Part shown: positions 1 through 11,869 of the stretch, in pieces | Layout of the letters: every line of letters starts with the position of its first letter | Numbering within the stretch: position 1 is the first letter of the stretch | Position numbers and translations under genes: made by a program | The notes under the pieces: generated by a model | What the model saw: only the letters and a program-made list of their open reading frames with translations | What the model was told of the DNA's origin: nothing | The model's database searches: none | Assembly (NCBI RefSeq): GCF_028583425.1 | Contig: NC_072791.1 | Coordinates: 35,595,368 to 35,659,367, forward strand | Reading direction: 5' to 3' | DNA from: Eublepharis macularius | Taxonomy: Eukaryota > Chordata > Lepidosauria > Squamata > Eublepharidae | Length of the DNA: 64,000 bases

Positions 1-771
1 ATTTTATTTATATCTCACGTCTCTGCCTAATCAGGACACAAAGCAGCTGATCACATCAGTCTCCTCCAGTTTATCGTCACAACATCAAGAGAGAGCCAGT
101 TTCTTTTTTGCCTCTGTATAATGTTTGGTGGAAGAAAATCCTTAATGGCAAAGTGGCTTGAAATAGCATCACCGTACATGCATGCCACATGCTTGGGAAA
201 TCAATCATCTTCCTCCCACCAACGTTCATGTCTTAAAGCACTGCAACATCACCACAAGGGAGAGTTTATCATTTTAACAACATCCATCTTTGCTCTGCCT
301 TTTATCCTCTCTGCCACCGTGACCTCGACCCTTTCTACATTGGAAACACTTCACATGCACATGCTTGTTATAATCTCCTCTGTATTTCTGACTGCCATCT
401 TGATTTATCTTTTGCTAACCAATCAGGACACATGACAAAGTGCTGCTTCCCAGTTCAGCTTTTGATGGAATGTTTGGTTGCACTGTAAATCACAGCTGGG
501 ATTTAAGCAGAGGGGGGAAGGAGGCAGGAGAGCTTACAAGGAGATTCAAAGTTGTATTTTGTGCCTTTTCTGAGTCAGGTGATATTCAGAGCAGAACCGA
601 CATGGTGGGGAGGACACCAGAGCTTGTTACGATGTCATGAAAATGTGAAGCAAGGTAAGAGAAGGCATGGCAGGGAAACAGCCTCCTGACATAGCACTGG
701 CACAACCAAAGTCAATTTGTATTTTGTATTTAGAACCTGGGCTCAAAACCAAAAAAATCTGAAGCTCAGTT
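1..771. other. Unrecognised sequence
   Basis: I see no conserved gene, repeat end or target duplication here. Two short frames near 121-640 contain a hydrophobic stretch, but they have no recognisable domain and no splice or codon pattern suggesting selection. Confidence 0.4.
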
Positions 772-1450
772 TTATTTATTTACCTTACTTGTAGTCTGCC
801 TTTCTCACTGAGACTCAAGGCGGATTACACAATATGAGTTAATATAAGTCAATTTCAAAAACATTTCAATAAGCAATAGGGCATATAAATGCAAATTCGC
901 AATGATTTAAAACCAACAAAAATCCAGTAGACAGTTGAAGAAATTCTAAACCAGACCATGAGCAATTCTAAGATTGACATATTAAACAACATAGAAAATA
1001 TCCAGTAGGATCATATTTACAGCAATAGACATAGAAGTAAAGTCTGTAGTCCCTATCCGTTTACTTATGCATCTCTTTGAGACTTCTTCCCTACAGTACA
1101 GCCCTCCTATCTGAGGAAAAAGCCCTCTGGAATAATTCAGTTTTGCATAGTGTGTTGAAAGCTGGGAGAGTGGGAACTTTCCTGACCTCTTTATGTAGGC
1201 CACTCCATAGGGTGGGGCCCACCACATGTATGTGTATGGGGAGCTGTTGATTTTGCCCATGCGCAGGGTGGCACCTACAGAAGGCACTGTTCAGATGAGT
1301 GAAGCTGCTGTGGCGGAACCTAGGGAGAGAGGTGGTCCTGTAGATAAGCCGGACTAAGGTCATGAAGAGCTTTGTATGTGATAGCCAGTACTTTGAATTG
1401 AGCCTGGTAGCAGATGGACAGCCAGTGGAGTAACTGCAGCATACATGTCC
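772..1450 (-). mobile_element. L2-like LINE 3' fragment, decayed
   Basis: The left edge is an A/T-rich tail followed by a motif seen again at 31272 (ctcaaggcggattaca), which marks the 3' end of one LINE subfamily here. Read on the minus strand, a broken frame keeps the ending CKTELFQRAF. This resembles CKTELFRQAYG in the better preserved copy at 44081-44780. The segment around 1360-1430 matches the part of that copy reading, on the plus strand, as a note on tested column: calling it L2-like (CR1 group) is from general knowledge of DYCN...LQLVQNAAAR proteins. It is too decayed to encode a product. Confidence 0.6.
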
Positions 1451-1730
1451 ATCGCCTGTCTTGAGTGGTGTATGTGCATTTAAATAGCTTGGCATCAGCA
1501 ATCAGAAAAAGAATCCTTCACATCTTAATGTATTTAGTTCTCTTCATCAATACCTTGCTATTCTTCTCAATGTGGATTAAGGCTGAGAGCGCATCTGGCC
1601 CGTGGTCACCCAGCAATCTTCCATGGCAAATAGGGGATTTGAACCTGGTCTCCTTGCTCCTAGCCTGACAACCACCACACTACATTGACCATATTGTGTG
1701 TCCATGTTGCCATTTAAAACTGAGTACCTG

Positions 1731-1966
1731 AGAGCAGAACCACAAGTGACAAAAGGCACAGATTGGACACTTGTCTGCTTCCCTCAAGTTTTGATGGGAA
1801 ATGTAGGCAGCTTGGCGGAATGTTGGACTAGTGACAGTTGAAAAGTCCATTGGACAGCAGTTGGAGAGCCAAGCTGCAAGACCAGGATGCCTACATTTCC
1901 CATCAAAACTTGAGGGAAGCAGACAAGTGTCCAATCTGTGCCTTTTGTCACTTGTGGTTCTGCTCT
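1731..1966. mobile_element. Long-armed MITE (copy 1)
   Basis: Two arms of about 78 bp (1731-1808 and 1889-1966) are near-perfect inverted complements around an 80-bp spacer. The arms begin agagcagaaccacaagtgac. The same arm sequence (acagattggacacttgtc followed by a copy of the tgatgggaaatgtagg region) recurs at 28737-28975, so this is a dispersed family. There is no transposase frame. I could not define a target duplication, so the superfamily is open. Confidence 0.7.
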
Positions 1967-2224
1967 GAGTCTGCAAAAGTAAATTGGTGCAGACTCTAGA
2001 GTATCATCACAGCCTGGAAAAAGCAGAGTAGATTCAGAAAACCTAGAAAACCAGACACCTAGCAAATATCTAACCTGTTAAACTTTTTATGTCTGCTTAG
2101 CTATACAGTGTAAGATCTGTGTTGAATGGGAACTGAGGCCTGGGGTAGCACATGGCTGCGTTTGTTATGGAAGGCAGAGGGGTACTAAAGCTGCCATGTT
2201 AGTGTTGGGCATTTCGGACTGGTT
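1967..2224. other. Unrecognised spacer
   Basis: There is no feature I can support between the long-armed MITE and the SINE fragment. Confidence 0.4.
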
Positions 2225-2333
2225 ATCCAGCACATGGTATAGTGATTACCGTCTAGGACCATGAAGATTTGGGGTTCAAATCTCAGTTTAGTGCTTCTTG
2301 AGGGAAAGATGGGATAAAAATGTAATAATAAAT
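2225..2333 (+). repeat. Short tRNA-derived SINE remnant
   Basis: An A-box-like stretch (tggtatagtgattacc, about 2236) and a B-box-like stretch (gggttcaaatc, about 2272) lie at tRNA-like spacing. They are followed by gggataaaaatgtaataataaa, a typical LINE-like SINE tail. The middle of the element appears deleted compared with the copy at 31727. It is a polymerase III promoter relic, not a tRNA gene, because no cloverleaf can be drawn. Confidence 0.5.
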
Positions 2334-2423
2334 GAGGAGATACGGTTCTTATGGACGGATGGGGTAAAATAAATGCCCTGCTGCAATTCGCTAGGATCTA
2401 GAGACAGATTGAAATACTGATGA

Positions 2424-2549
2424 AAAGAAGAGAACTGTGGTTCTCGAAAGCTTATGCTACAGTAAAGTCGGTTAGTCTTAAAGGTGCTACTGGACTCTTT
2501 TCTATTTTTGCTACTATAGACTAACACGGCTAACTCCTCCAGATCTATA
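2424..2549 (+). mobile_element. Truncated Penelope-like terminal fragment (family B)
   Basis: The 126-bp body is flanked by a 14-bp direct repeat, tgaaatactgatga, at 2410-2423 and 2550-2563. It contains the stem gagaac-tgtg-gttctc, then GAAAGCTTATGCTA, and later motifs ggtgctactggactc and gctactatagactaacacgg that recur at 11100 and 31560. The stem followed by GAAA is the second half of a hammerhead-like core, but the first half (CTGANGA) is cut off. Assignment to PLE-type retroelements is inferred from the core and the 12-14 bp duplication. Confidence 0.6.
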
Positions 2550-2563
2550 TGAAATACTGATGA

Positions 2564-3879
2564 AGTCATAGGTTCCTGTGAGATGTTCAATGGATTCGCT
2601 GGACTGAATAAAAGAAGATGACTTAATGTTTCTCAAAGACTCTAGCTGGTTTGTCACATCTTGATGCAAATTCAGACCAGTGGTGCCCATGCTGCTTGTC
2701 TCTTACTATTGCTTCAAAATGGGGCCGCTTGTCCTTGCAAGTCTCTGGTCATCTTCCATTGCATTTATACTTGAAAGCAGATTTGCAAAAAGAAGACAAA
2801 TACCAGAATCAAAAATACCCCATAAAGTTAGAGGCAAGATTGACATCTCTCTCTGTATATCCACTCAGTCTTGGTAACAGAGCGGTACCTACCTTGCATA
2901 TCACAGAAACAAATTTGCTGCAATTGCTGTGGAGTCATGTATTTGTACATTTCACTGTTAGTAACATGGCCCTTTACTGAAAACCCAACAGTCATCCAAA
3001 TTCGGGCACTCTTTTCACAGGGACGGAGTAGGGATCTTAACACTGATTTATGGTTACATGACAATACTGAGAACATTAAATTTTAATAACAACACTGTCA
3101 CTTTAATCACAGGTCTCATGCTGAGCAGCTCAGAAATTACTTTATTTTCAAAAGGACATTTATTGCACTGCTTAGTCAGGTGTATAATTCCTCGCTTTTA
3201 AGCAAGTGTGGTTTATTTGCCTAAAGAGAAATCAGAACTTTTGATTGCAAGTGCTCTTTTGGGGGTATCCTGCAGTGAAACTAGTATATGAACAAATGAT
3301 CCTTTCTTGTGTTACAGCAGACCATTAGTTCATCTATCCCAGTCATCCAACTCATGGGCTTGGACCTCTGGTGGATTACAAAGTCACAAGTCTCTGCTGG
3401 GTGATAAGCTGCTACAGGGTCACCATTTTTTTTGCTGCTTTTTGGAAGGAACTGCTGCTATTGCACCTGTGTAGAGTGGAAGGGCACCTGCCTCTCGTTG
3501 CATGCATGTCAAGATCAGTAGCAGGACAGCAAGACTGGGGAGAGGATTCTTCCAGGGTTCTACCATTTGACTTGTTCTTCACTATGTCAAACTTCCTGGC
3601 ATGTTTCCTCATCTGCTGTCCCACAGTCCCAACCTTGACTCTACTGAGGTCACAGTTGTAGCTCCTTGTCTTCCTTCCACATTGCTCCGATGTCATGTGA
3701 TTTTCTGACACATGACAGCAGCTCAGTGGATTCCATGTGTGGTGGGTCCCAAGACTGGAAAGGTTAAGGACCACTGATGTATCTATGGCTTACCTGGCAT
3801 TGGCTTTCCAAAGTCTTTCCCAGCCCTGCTCCATTTAACTGCACTGCCTGTGACTGAACACATTTTGTTAATATCATGA
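2564..3879. other. Unrecognised sequence
   Basis: No repeat boundary, conserved frame or RNA gene is apparent. Open frames on both strands around 3370-3770 overlap each other and show no domain. Confidence 0.4.
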
Positions 3880-4210
3880 ACAAAAGAATATAAGAAGAGT
3901 TATGCTAAATTAGACCAGTGATTTCATCAAGTGCAGCATCCTGTCTCACATTACTTATTCTGGATGGCCACAACAGGACATAGAGGCTGAGGCCTTCCCC
4001 TGAAGTTGCCTCCTAGGTTTGGTATTCAGAGGTTTACTGCCTCTGAATGTCGAGGTTCCCTTCAGTCACCATGGCAAGTAGCCATTGATCCTCCATGAAT
4101 TTATCTAATCCCCTTACCAAAACATTCTCTAGCAGGGAATTCCACTTTTTAATCACCCACTGAGTAAAGACGTACTTTCTTTTGTCTGTCCTGCTTGCCT
4201 TACTACAGGT
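3880..4210 (-). mobile_element. CR1/L3-type LINE 3' fragment
   Basis: On the minus strand the frame contains FTQWVIKKWNSLLENVLVR and GLDKFMEDQWL, resembling the C-terminal end of CR1/L3-group reverse transcriptase proteins. The text around 3960-4040 (aggccttcccctgaagttgcc, then a copy of the cctctgaatgtcgaggttccc region) is a familiar 3' untranslated segment of such LINEs in reptiles. A related plus-strand piece lies at 53186-53325. The copy is heavily truncated. Confidence 0.55.
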
Positions 4211-6118
4211 GTTGAAAGAAGATAAAAACAAATGTCCTGGTTCAAGCTGCAACCTAAATCTCACCATGGTAATCCCAATAGATTCCTGTTCATACTATTT
4301 GCCCTCCAAACAACCTTGCTCTGAATATCTGATTTTTTTTAAAAAAAGAATGCAATTGATTTCATGACAGTAGTCTCTATCCCTTGTGGGTGCATTTCAA
4401 GTGACAAGATCTTTTATGCAAAGGAGACAGTCTCAAAATGTTTTCATAATTTCTGCCTCTTCCTCCGTCTGTTCTAATCACACCTTCTGTTGGCATCTAC
4501 TGAATAGGTGTTGCTCCAGTTTCCTGAGTTTGTGTACCAGTTGGTGGTAAGCGCAGAATTTGTACTGGATTTTACCTGCCATCTGTGTCATTTTGGCTGG
4601 TACAAACCTAGAAGGTTTTTTAATGTGTGTGTGTATTTTGAGTTGGATCAAACCAGCTTTTCTATTGATGAAAAAGGAATGAGATCCCCAATGTCCACCT
4701 AAAAAACTGTGATGGGATAATGGCATTTGCATGTAAAAAGTCAGGTGGGAGAGGAGCTGCAGTAAGGAGGGGGACTGGATCAGAGAGAACCCTCTGATCT
4801 TTGATATTTTATACCATGAACAGCCCGACCTCATTGGAGCCTTTTGTGCAGCTGCTGGGTGACGCAAACCAAAATCTGTGCTGCAGGAACAGCTGCCACA
4901 TTCCTGCGCAAGGCAAGCAGGACTGAGTGGGAAAGCCCCATTGCCTCTTGAGCAAGGAGAAACAACTAAGTTACAGTTCTAAACTAACGGCTTAGCTACA
5001 TGATACATTTGTTTTGATCAGAGTCACATGTCAGCTGTAAGAATGTTGCTTTGAAAGCCTGAGAAGCAGATTTTGCTGATGATGGGTGGAGGAGGGGGGC
5101 TCCATCTCCATCCCCCCGACTTTTCCTTAACTGAAAGCACCCCCAGTGAGAAGTTATTTGTATAACTTTGTAGCTGTTCCTGGAATACTGACACTTCCAA
5201 AGTTATCCAAATGACTTCCCATCGAGGGTTCTTTAGTCTCAGGAAAATGGCCAGGTATTGGGAAAGCAGGAGCCCCCCCCTCCATGTTGCCCCATTAGCA
5301 GAATCAGCTTCTCACACCTTTAAAGTTACATTCGTGGAGTGGACATGCGACTCTGATCAAAGCAGTGAACCCAGAGACAACTCGTAAACAAACATACCGT
5401 GTAGCTTAGCCCTTTCACAGTATGGCATTAGGGAAAGAAGTTGCAGTCCACTTCATGGGCCTTAGGATGGGGTGGAAAGAATGATTATTCCTTGCATTGA
5501 GTAACAGTTCCACCCTGTGGCTGAAACGTCACATCTTCTGTTCTTTGTTCAATTGGGCAAGGAGATATTGGGGTCTGTTTGCTCCAAGGCTGTGAGTTTG
5601 ATCTTTTCCGCTGCACAGCACGGTAGGAAATCAACTCAGCAGCAACTACTAATGGTTCCTTCTTGGCATCAGGTTAGAAATACAGTGGCAAAGAACAGAA
5701 TATTTTCAGTACTGGTGCTTACTAGTACCTGCTCCCTATAGAAGCCAGGAAGGTAATTCTTAGTGATGATGTGAAACTTCCTTTTTAAAGCAAGTTTTTA
5801 ATCTGTAGGCAATCTTGAGATACTTTTAGTTGGAGAGGTCAAAGTGGGCTATCTTGAGGGTTTCTGCAGAACATTTGGTATGCTTGTTTACTGTATTTCT
5901 GTGTTTTGTTCTGATCATTTTATTAAATTGTTTGTTTTTAAGTAACCATGGGATCCTCCACCTTGAGCAAGATTCAAATACTCTTTGTAAACAAACAAAA
6001 CATAAACAGGAAAGTATAGATCTTCGTTTTGTGACCGAAATGGAAAGAATGCCAGCACATGACACTCAAATGGTTGAATGTGCTTTTGGATAGCAGGAAA
6101 ACATCTATTTTGAAAAGT
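4211..6118. other. Unrecognised sequence
   Basis: I see no gene or defined repeat. There are short homopolymer tracts near 5087 and 5273 and scattered small frames without domains. Confidence 0.4.
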
Positions 6119-6305
6119 AAAACAGAAGTCAGGTGGCAGCTTTAAGGCTAACCAAGTTCCTTTTAGCGTACACTTTTGTGATTATGCATCAGAAGAAGGG
6201 AGATCTGACTCACAAAAGCTTATGGTGAAATAAACTTGGTTAGTCTTAAAAGGGGTCCCTTGACTTCTGTTTTAGTTTGCTTCAACAGACTATCACAGCC
6301 ACTTT
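6119..6305. mobile_element. Small fold-back Penelope-like relic (family B)
   Basis: The left arm (6121-6158) and right arm (6233-6277) are imperfect inverted complements. Both carry the aacttggttagtctta motif shared with the 2424, 10861 and 31412 copies. The right half has gatctgac...aaaagcttatgg, a decayed version of the hammerhead-like core. A possible short target repeat ending in aaaagta flanks it, but this is not certain. Confidence 0.5.
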
Positions 6306-6382
6306 TTCAAAAGTATTATCTCTTTCCCAAAATATTTCAGTAAGGAATTCTGCTAGACTTTAAGGAAGTAGTTTTCTCACTA

Positions 6383-7275
6383 TGTCCAGCTGAGAAACCC
6401 CCTTGCGGGGCCAGCTTACAGGCAAGGGTACCAGAGCAGGAGAACAAATACACAAACAACTTTGTTGGAGGAAAACAGGGCACAACTTTATTGGTTACAG
6501 AAGGAAAAGGAGCGTTGGCTGTGTAGGGCACAGATCCCAGCATTGGGTGACCCGCCTGCCAGCCGATGACCCACTCACCCCCTCAGCCCGCCTGAGGTTG
6601 AGGGATCCACACTGGGCGGAAGCCTCTGTGTGGGTCCCCCATCATCCAGAAGCAGGCATGCCCTGGCAGCCCCCAAGCTGGGCTTGCTGCTGCCATGCCT
6701 GGTCCAAGATCCCTTATGGGGATCCCCACCTATGGGGGAACAGTGCCTGTAGGCCTTGTTTCCCCCCAAGGGATCAGTGCCAAACGCCCAAACTGCCCAA
6801 ACGCCAACTCTAAGTTGTGACAGTTAAACCCTAGACAGAGAGACTGTTCCAAGGAGACTCATTCGCAACAAGAGGTATACACCAATCTATTTGAAGCTTA
6901 CAATGCCAGCTAACCCTATGCTAATACAAAACCAATCCTGATTTAAGTAGAACACCGTAACCATATAAACAAGACAACTGAACAAGAGCGGAGGGTGGGC
7001 AGGGATCGCTGCTCAGGAGCCGACTGAAGGGCTCGCGTGCCGGCCCCCGGCAAAATAGAAAGTGGGAGGACCTGAGGGAAAACTTCTTCCCTCAGGTCCA
7101 GCAATGGCTCCCACTTTCGAACACCCACCCAGCCACACTGATTGGCTGGCTGAGTGCTAGAAACTGCGCAGCTCACACACGGAGCAAGCTGGGGCAGGAA
7201 GGGAAAAGAGACGCTCCTGCTCGTCCCTTCCCTTGCGAGCCCCGTTGAGTCGGGGCTGGGGGCTTTTCCTCTGTT
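6383..7275 (-). other. GC-rich unclassified element, possible LTR relic
   Basis: The segment is richer in G+C and CpG than its surroundings and begins tgtccagctgag. On the minus strand an AATAAA lies at about 6486-6491, upstream of a T-rich stretch, as in an LTR R/U5 region. I could not find a matching far boundary or target duplication, and no protease, RT or integrase frame is present. It could also be an unrelated GC-rich repeat. Confidence 0.25.
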
Positions 7276-8025
7276 AAATGTTGCAGAAATATTATTCATT
7301 TATTTCAGACAAATACTGGTGTTTTTACCTCAGAAGCCTGCATATGCATTCACATAAAATTAATATTTGTGAGAATATAGCTAAATGAAAAAAAAAATTA
7401 ACAGCTGAAGCATTGGCCCTAGTCCCATACTTACTGGAGAAAATAAATTATCCAGCCTGAAGGGGAAGCTCTTCACTGTGATTTGCAAAGAAGGAATAAT
7501 CCAGCGGAGAACTAGTGCTGCCTTGAGACCGACATTCTCACTCCACACATACAATTGTGTGAGCTGTGAAGGAAAACAAATCTGTTTTATTTCTAAAATG
7601 GCTTGGGTCCTCAGAACAGCTTGGCTGGGGAGGATTCAGCACCCAAGATGAAAGGCTTTTCTGCACACTCAATTTATTCCTGCTTTTTTCAGCAGTCAAT
7701 TTCCAAGCACTGGAATCAGTTTGGGTATGGTTCTTCTGAACGCCTGCCCTCCATTTGCATTTTTACAGTTGTGGAGTCGGTTTATTTTGTTTTGCACATG
7801 CCTTAAATAATCAGGATTTTCACGTGAGGGTGCAGTCGTCATCAGTGGCATGATCGGTGATGTCACAGCCCCCCCCTTATTTTTGTGCATGCTTATATCA
7901 ATAGATATGAGGTATAAGATATTAACAGATTGATATAAGGGCCAATTTTTTTAAAAAAGATTGAAAATGGACACATGGGGAAGTCCTTTGCATGGGGGAG
8001 CCTAAAAGGGAAACAGGTCTGCCAC
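7276..8025. other. Unrecognised sequence
   Basis: I see no supported feature. Confidence 0.4.
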
Positions 8026-8374
8026 TAGGGCTGCCAGGTGCCCCAGTGGGGGCAGGGGATCCTTTGCTTCCATTGTCTGTCCCCTGCCACCATTCACTTG
8101 GCTGGCATGGGAAAAGGCGGGGAAACAGGCATCCCGGCCATGGTCCCAACACAGCGCAATGACATCACTCCCAGGAGTGATGTCATTGTGCAGGCCCTGG
8201 GAGCGCTCCTGTACTTCACACCAGGCTAATTTGGGCCCCAAATGGGCCAAATTGGCCCCATTTGGGGGTTCATATTGGCCTTATGTGAAACATGGGAGCA
8301 ATCCTGGGGCCTGTTCAATGACATCCCTCCCAGAAGTGACATCATTGCACCTCGTCAGGAGGGTATGCACTTCG

Positions 8375-9040
8375 ATCTATAAGATACTTCTAAAATGGTA
8401 CACTGAGCATGAAACAGTGAAAGTACAGATGGTGAAGTGGGCAATAAATTTTCATAAAGAAATAGCAATGGAGGCATGGGAGCACTTGTGGAGGAATACA
8501 ATTAAGATTACAACGTGTACGGATATTAAAGAAAATGTATACAAGATGATATACAGATGGTACCTAACACCGAAGAAAATTGCGCTGGGGAACGCTAAAA
8601 TGTCAGATAAGTGCTGGAAATGCAAAAAGCACGAAGGATCATTATACCATATGTGGCGGACTTGTGAAGTAGCGAAGCAGTACTGGGGAGATATAATAGA
8701 AGTAATTAATGAGGTGTTACAAACCCAAATAAATAAGAACCCAGAACTGCTGCTACTAAATTTGGGAGTGGAGAATGTTCCAGTGCAAATTGGAACATTG
8801 TTATTTTATATGACAGCTGCAGCAAGATTACTGTATGCGCAGAAATGGAAAGTGCAAGAAGTACCTACTGTAGAGGACTGGATTTACAAATTGCTGTACA
8901 TGGCAGAGATGGATAAAATGACAAGAAAACTTAAAGACCTAGATCCGGGACAGTATTTGGCAGACTGGGAGAAACTGAAACAATTTTTGGAAAAAAAATG
9001 GGATGTGAAAGGAGAACTGTGGCAGTTTGAGAACTTTTGA
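8375..9040 (+). pseudogene. L1 ORF2 C-terminal fragment
   Basis: This frame is the C-terminal 221 codons of L1 ORF2, and it reads open into upstream host DNA by chance. The true L1 part starts with IYKILLKWY directly after the target duplication. The cysteine-rich segment CWKCKKHEGSLYHMWRTC corresponds to the C-terminal C/H cluster of ORF2 proteins, which in L1 contributes to RNA binding and retrotransposition. The endonuclease and reverse transcriptase domains are absent, so it cannot work alone. The frame ends in TGA at 9038-9040, matching the natural stop in the other copies. Confidence 0.9.
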
Positions 9041-9807
9041 AACAAGACATTTTAAACAGAAGAGAGAAGTGACTTTACCATTAAGAATTTATATCTATTT
9101 TAATCTAAGCTTGGATTATAATATAGCAGAAGAGGGATGAAATTTAGAACTGATTTTTTAAAGAATAAGATAGGGAGGTTATGATAAGTAATACCTTTAT
9201 CAGAGTATATGAATAAGGGAATAGTTAAACAAATATACTGATGGGGCATACTATATATACTATTATGTTGGTAGATTAGATTGTATATTATATAATGAAT
9301 GTGCAGTATGGTGCTGTGTGCGGTGCCACATTGGTGGCAGGGTGCACAGTAGGGGTGTTAATACATATTATAATGACAATAGTATATTTGATAGAATATA
9401 TGTTTAAAAGAAATAGAATATGTTTAAACTAGGACTTTTGTTATATATTATATTATATTATATCATACTGGTCTATATTGAGGGGTATAAGATTTATACT
9501 ATATTGATAGTATAATTGATAGATGTATATTATACTGATAGAATATTTGATAGTATAATTGATAGAAGCATGCTATATTGATAAGGTATTTGATATATAT
9601 GATAGAATACCTGGAAAAAAAATTAGAATGTGCTTAGACTAAGGGAATTATCAAGTAATAAGAGGGGGTAAGGGTTGGAAAGCTGTTGGAAGTCGATAGA
9701 GAGGGGGGAGGAAAAGGGTGGGGGATAGGGTTAATTAGATATTGAGGGAATGTATGTATTGAATTTGAAAAGTATACTCACCAATAAAATTTTCTAAAAA
9801 AAAAAAA
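8375..9807 (+). mobile_element. 5'-truncated L1 LINE insertion
   Basis: The insertion is bounded by an 18-bp target duplication, aggagggtatgcacttcg, at 8357-8374 and 9808-9825, and it ends in a poly(A) run. It keeps the last part of ORF2 and the A/T-rich 3' untranslated region. The same 3' region appears in the L1 copies at 21031, 42464 and 55022. Truncation at the 5' end is the usual outcome of incomplete target-primed reverse transcription. It lies inside the hAT-like element at 8026-9895. Confidence 0.93.
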
Positions 9808-10033
9808 AGGAGGGTATGCACTTCGTGCATGCATGAGGAGAACAAAAAGGTAAATGCCAGGTGCCCCCCCCCCAACTCGGAGGAGAAGGCAACCTATCAG
9901 CCCTATCTGCTACCCTCTGTCCAAACTGGAGAGACCTGCCCAGGCTGACCCAGAGCCAGGAGATGGCCATACCAATCTCTATATAGCAGCAGTGTAAAAG
10001 GCATATCTCCACAACAGAGGAGGCTAGAGATTA

Positions 10034-10109
10034 ACAGTGCAATCCTAAAAAGAGTTACTCCAGTCTAAGCCAATTGAAATCTGGAGTAATTCTGTTTAGG
10101 ATTGCAGGG
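10034..10109. mobile_element. Short Harbinger-like MITE (copy a)
   Basis: A nearly complete palindrome of about 76 bp begins acagtgcaatcctaa and ends ttaggattgcaggg. TTA trinucleotides flank it at 10031-10033 and 10110-10112. TTA/TAA duplications and short size suggest the PIF/Harbinger group. Related copies are at 31109-31196 and, split by a hAT, at 16884-17567. Confidence 0.65.
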
Positions 10110-10112
10110 TTA

Positions 10113-10807
10113 CTCTTTAAAAAAAGCAAAAGCTGGGACTTCAGAGAACCTTCTGCAACCTTTATTAAATTATTAGGTTGATCTATCAATATAAAATTGA
10201 TTATTTTTAAAAAGGTAAATCTCTAGTCCCTTCCCTTTTGGAGAGATAGCCTTTTCTTTATATCTCTGCAATGGAAGGTGTTAAAGACTTACTTTTGAAA
10301 AGAAATGAAACTGGGGAATTCAGAGAACCTGTTGTACCTGTTATTACAATGATAGATTGATCTACCAATATGAAACTGACAATTTAAAAAGATGAAAACA
10401 AAACCAGGAAGGAGGGAAAGGAAGGCGGGGGAGGGGTGGTTCCATTATGATGAACATCTAATAATCAAAAAGTGGGTTGGAGGTGGGTGGAAATGGGTGG
10501 GAAAAACAAAACAGGAAGAAATATTATGCAGAAGGAAAAAAAAATGATTCAAAATTGACTTCCAGGAAAAGATCAGGATAAAAGTTGTCTCAAAAGAACT
10601 GGGGGGAAAAAGGTGGAGGGGAATTTAAAAAAAAACTGAAAGTGGAAACTAAAGGCTAAAACCTGCATGCAGAGCTTAGGGGATAGATCAAAGCAGTATG
10701 GGGCTAGAACCAACAGAAAAAACCTGTGCGGAAAACCCCAAAGTTCATCTCTGTTCTGTTTGCCACTTTGCCGTGCTCAGAGATATCGAATTTTTAAAAA
10801 ACAGAAT
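10113..10807. other. Unrecognised A/G-rich sequence
   Basis: It contains purine-rich tracts (about 10400-10640) and no supported gene or repeat end. Confidence 0.4.
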
Positions 10808-10860
10808 GTTACTGTCAGGTCTGTTGCCCACAGTCCCTTCATCTTTCTGAACTTTGCATT

Positions 10861-11145
10861 GGAATTGAATGGTCTAGCTGTTTTACTGCTACAAAGTAAC
10901 ACAGCAAACTCCTTTGAAACCTCACACCCAAAGGAGATGTTTACATTTACTAGCAAAGGAATGTTTTGGTTGCATCCTCCCTCTCCCCCCCTAATTGCAT
11001 CTTCACTCTCCTCCCCTCCTCCCCCCTCCTCTTCTATATTTGACCAGTTTCTGTACCATGCATCTGACAAAGAGAACTTGATTCTCGAAAGCTTATGCTA
11101 CAATAAAATTGGTTAGTCTTAAAGGTGCTACTGGACTCTTTTTGA
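10861..11145 (+). mobile_element. Penelope-like fragment (family B) inside the left arm
   Basis: The arm sequence is continuous on the right side of the composite but broken here after gaactttgcatt. The insert starts with a gctac-aaagtaacac-agc motif and ends with catctgacaaagagaac, the stem, CGAAAGCTTATGCTAC and ggtgctactggactc. The half-motifs appear in permuted order (tail motif first, core last), as expected for a 5' partial and a 3' partial terminal repeat around a short interior. No target duplication is visible. Confidence 0.5.
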
Positions 11146-11441
11146 TCTTCTCTCTCTCTGTGTGTAGCTTTTCACATAAGCTGTCCAACTCCTGGGAAGA
11201 CTGCACTCTTATCTAAGATGGCTCTCCACTGCGGCCTTGGGACAGCTCCTTCCTACTCTCCCACTGACTATGCCCAGCTGGTTGGGCACCAGGGGTGGGG
11301 GGCTTACAGAGAGGGACTGAAACCTTGTAGCAAACATTCCATACGTCATTCTCAACAAGAGCCCTGTGTACAGCCAGACACTTACTGCTTCTGTGTAACC
11401 TATGGACATATATACGCTGTAGTTATGATTTCTCAACAATA

Positions 11442-11869
11442 TGTCAGTCTATGGAGAACAGGATACGTTGGAGCTGACTCCCCCCTTGCAGCAAGAAATC
11501 CAAGCTCTCTTGAGTCAAGGTTTTTTAATGAGAAATTATAACTACAGCGTATATATGTCCATAGGCTACACAGAAGCAATAAAAGCGTCTGGCTGTACAC
11601 AGGGCTCTTGTAGAGAATGACGTATGGAATGTTTGCTACAAGGTTTTAGTCCCTCTCTGTAAGCCCCCCACCCTTGGTGCCGACCAGCTGGGCATAGTCA
11701 GTGGGAGAGTAGGAAGGAGCTGTCCCAAGGCCACTGTGGCGAGCCATCTTAGATAAGAGTGCAGTCTTCCCAGGAGTTGGACAGCTTATGTGAAAAAGTA
11801 CACACACACACACAGAAGATGAATGCAAAGTTCAGAAAGATGGAGGGACTGTGGGCAACAGACCTGACA
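11442..11869 (-). repeat. Candidate complete LTR, minus orientation
   Basis: Read on the minus strand, the segment starts TGTCAGG and ends CTGACA. Near the promoter-distal end it has a TATA-like catatatacg followed closely by attaaa. This would make U3, a short R and U5, totalling about 428 bp. The left arm of the composite matches only the U3-like part. I treat it as a candidate because no partner internal region, primer-binding site or polypurine tract is present. Confidence 0.4.

Larger units (their letters stand above)
8026..9895. mobile_element. hAT-like non-autonomous element split by L1
   Basis: The outer ends read tagggctgccaggtg (left) and aaggcaaccta (right), an inverted pair of a TAGGG(T/C)TGCCAG type also seen at 37364-37754. 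The interior holds short palindromes such as aatgacatcactcccagg with its complement near 8160-8190. An L1 3' end with its own target duplication sits inside at 8375-9807, so the original element was about 440 bp. The 8-bp flanks match only partly, so the hAT label is tentative. Confidence 0.5.
10813..11869. mobile_element. Inverted LTR-like composite
   Basis: The outer ends are TGTCAGGTCTG (left) and CAGACCTGACA (right), and GTTAC repeats at 10808-10812 and 11870-11874 flank the whole unit. The left arm (10813-10860 and about 11146-11440) and the right arm (about 11528-11869) are long, near-identical inverted copies. The left arm carries a later insertion (about 10861-11145). The 5-bp flanks fit LTR-element integration. 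A fold-back DNA transposon is the main alternative, and no coding frame settles it. Confidence 0.55.

Noticed and set aside
121-640. Open frames with a hydrophobic stretch that could suggest a small membrane protein
   Set aside because: They show no domain, no conserved neighbour and no splice context. Frames of about 100 codons are expected by chance in 64 kb on six frames.
8159-8374. N-terminal 72 codons of the 293-codon frame as part of an L1 protein
   Set aside because: The L1 target duplication ends at 8374, so the upstream codons are host DNA that happens to be open.
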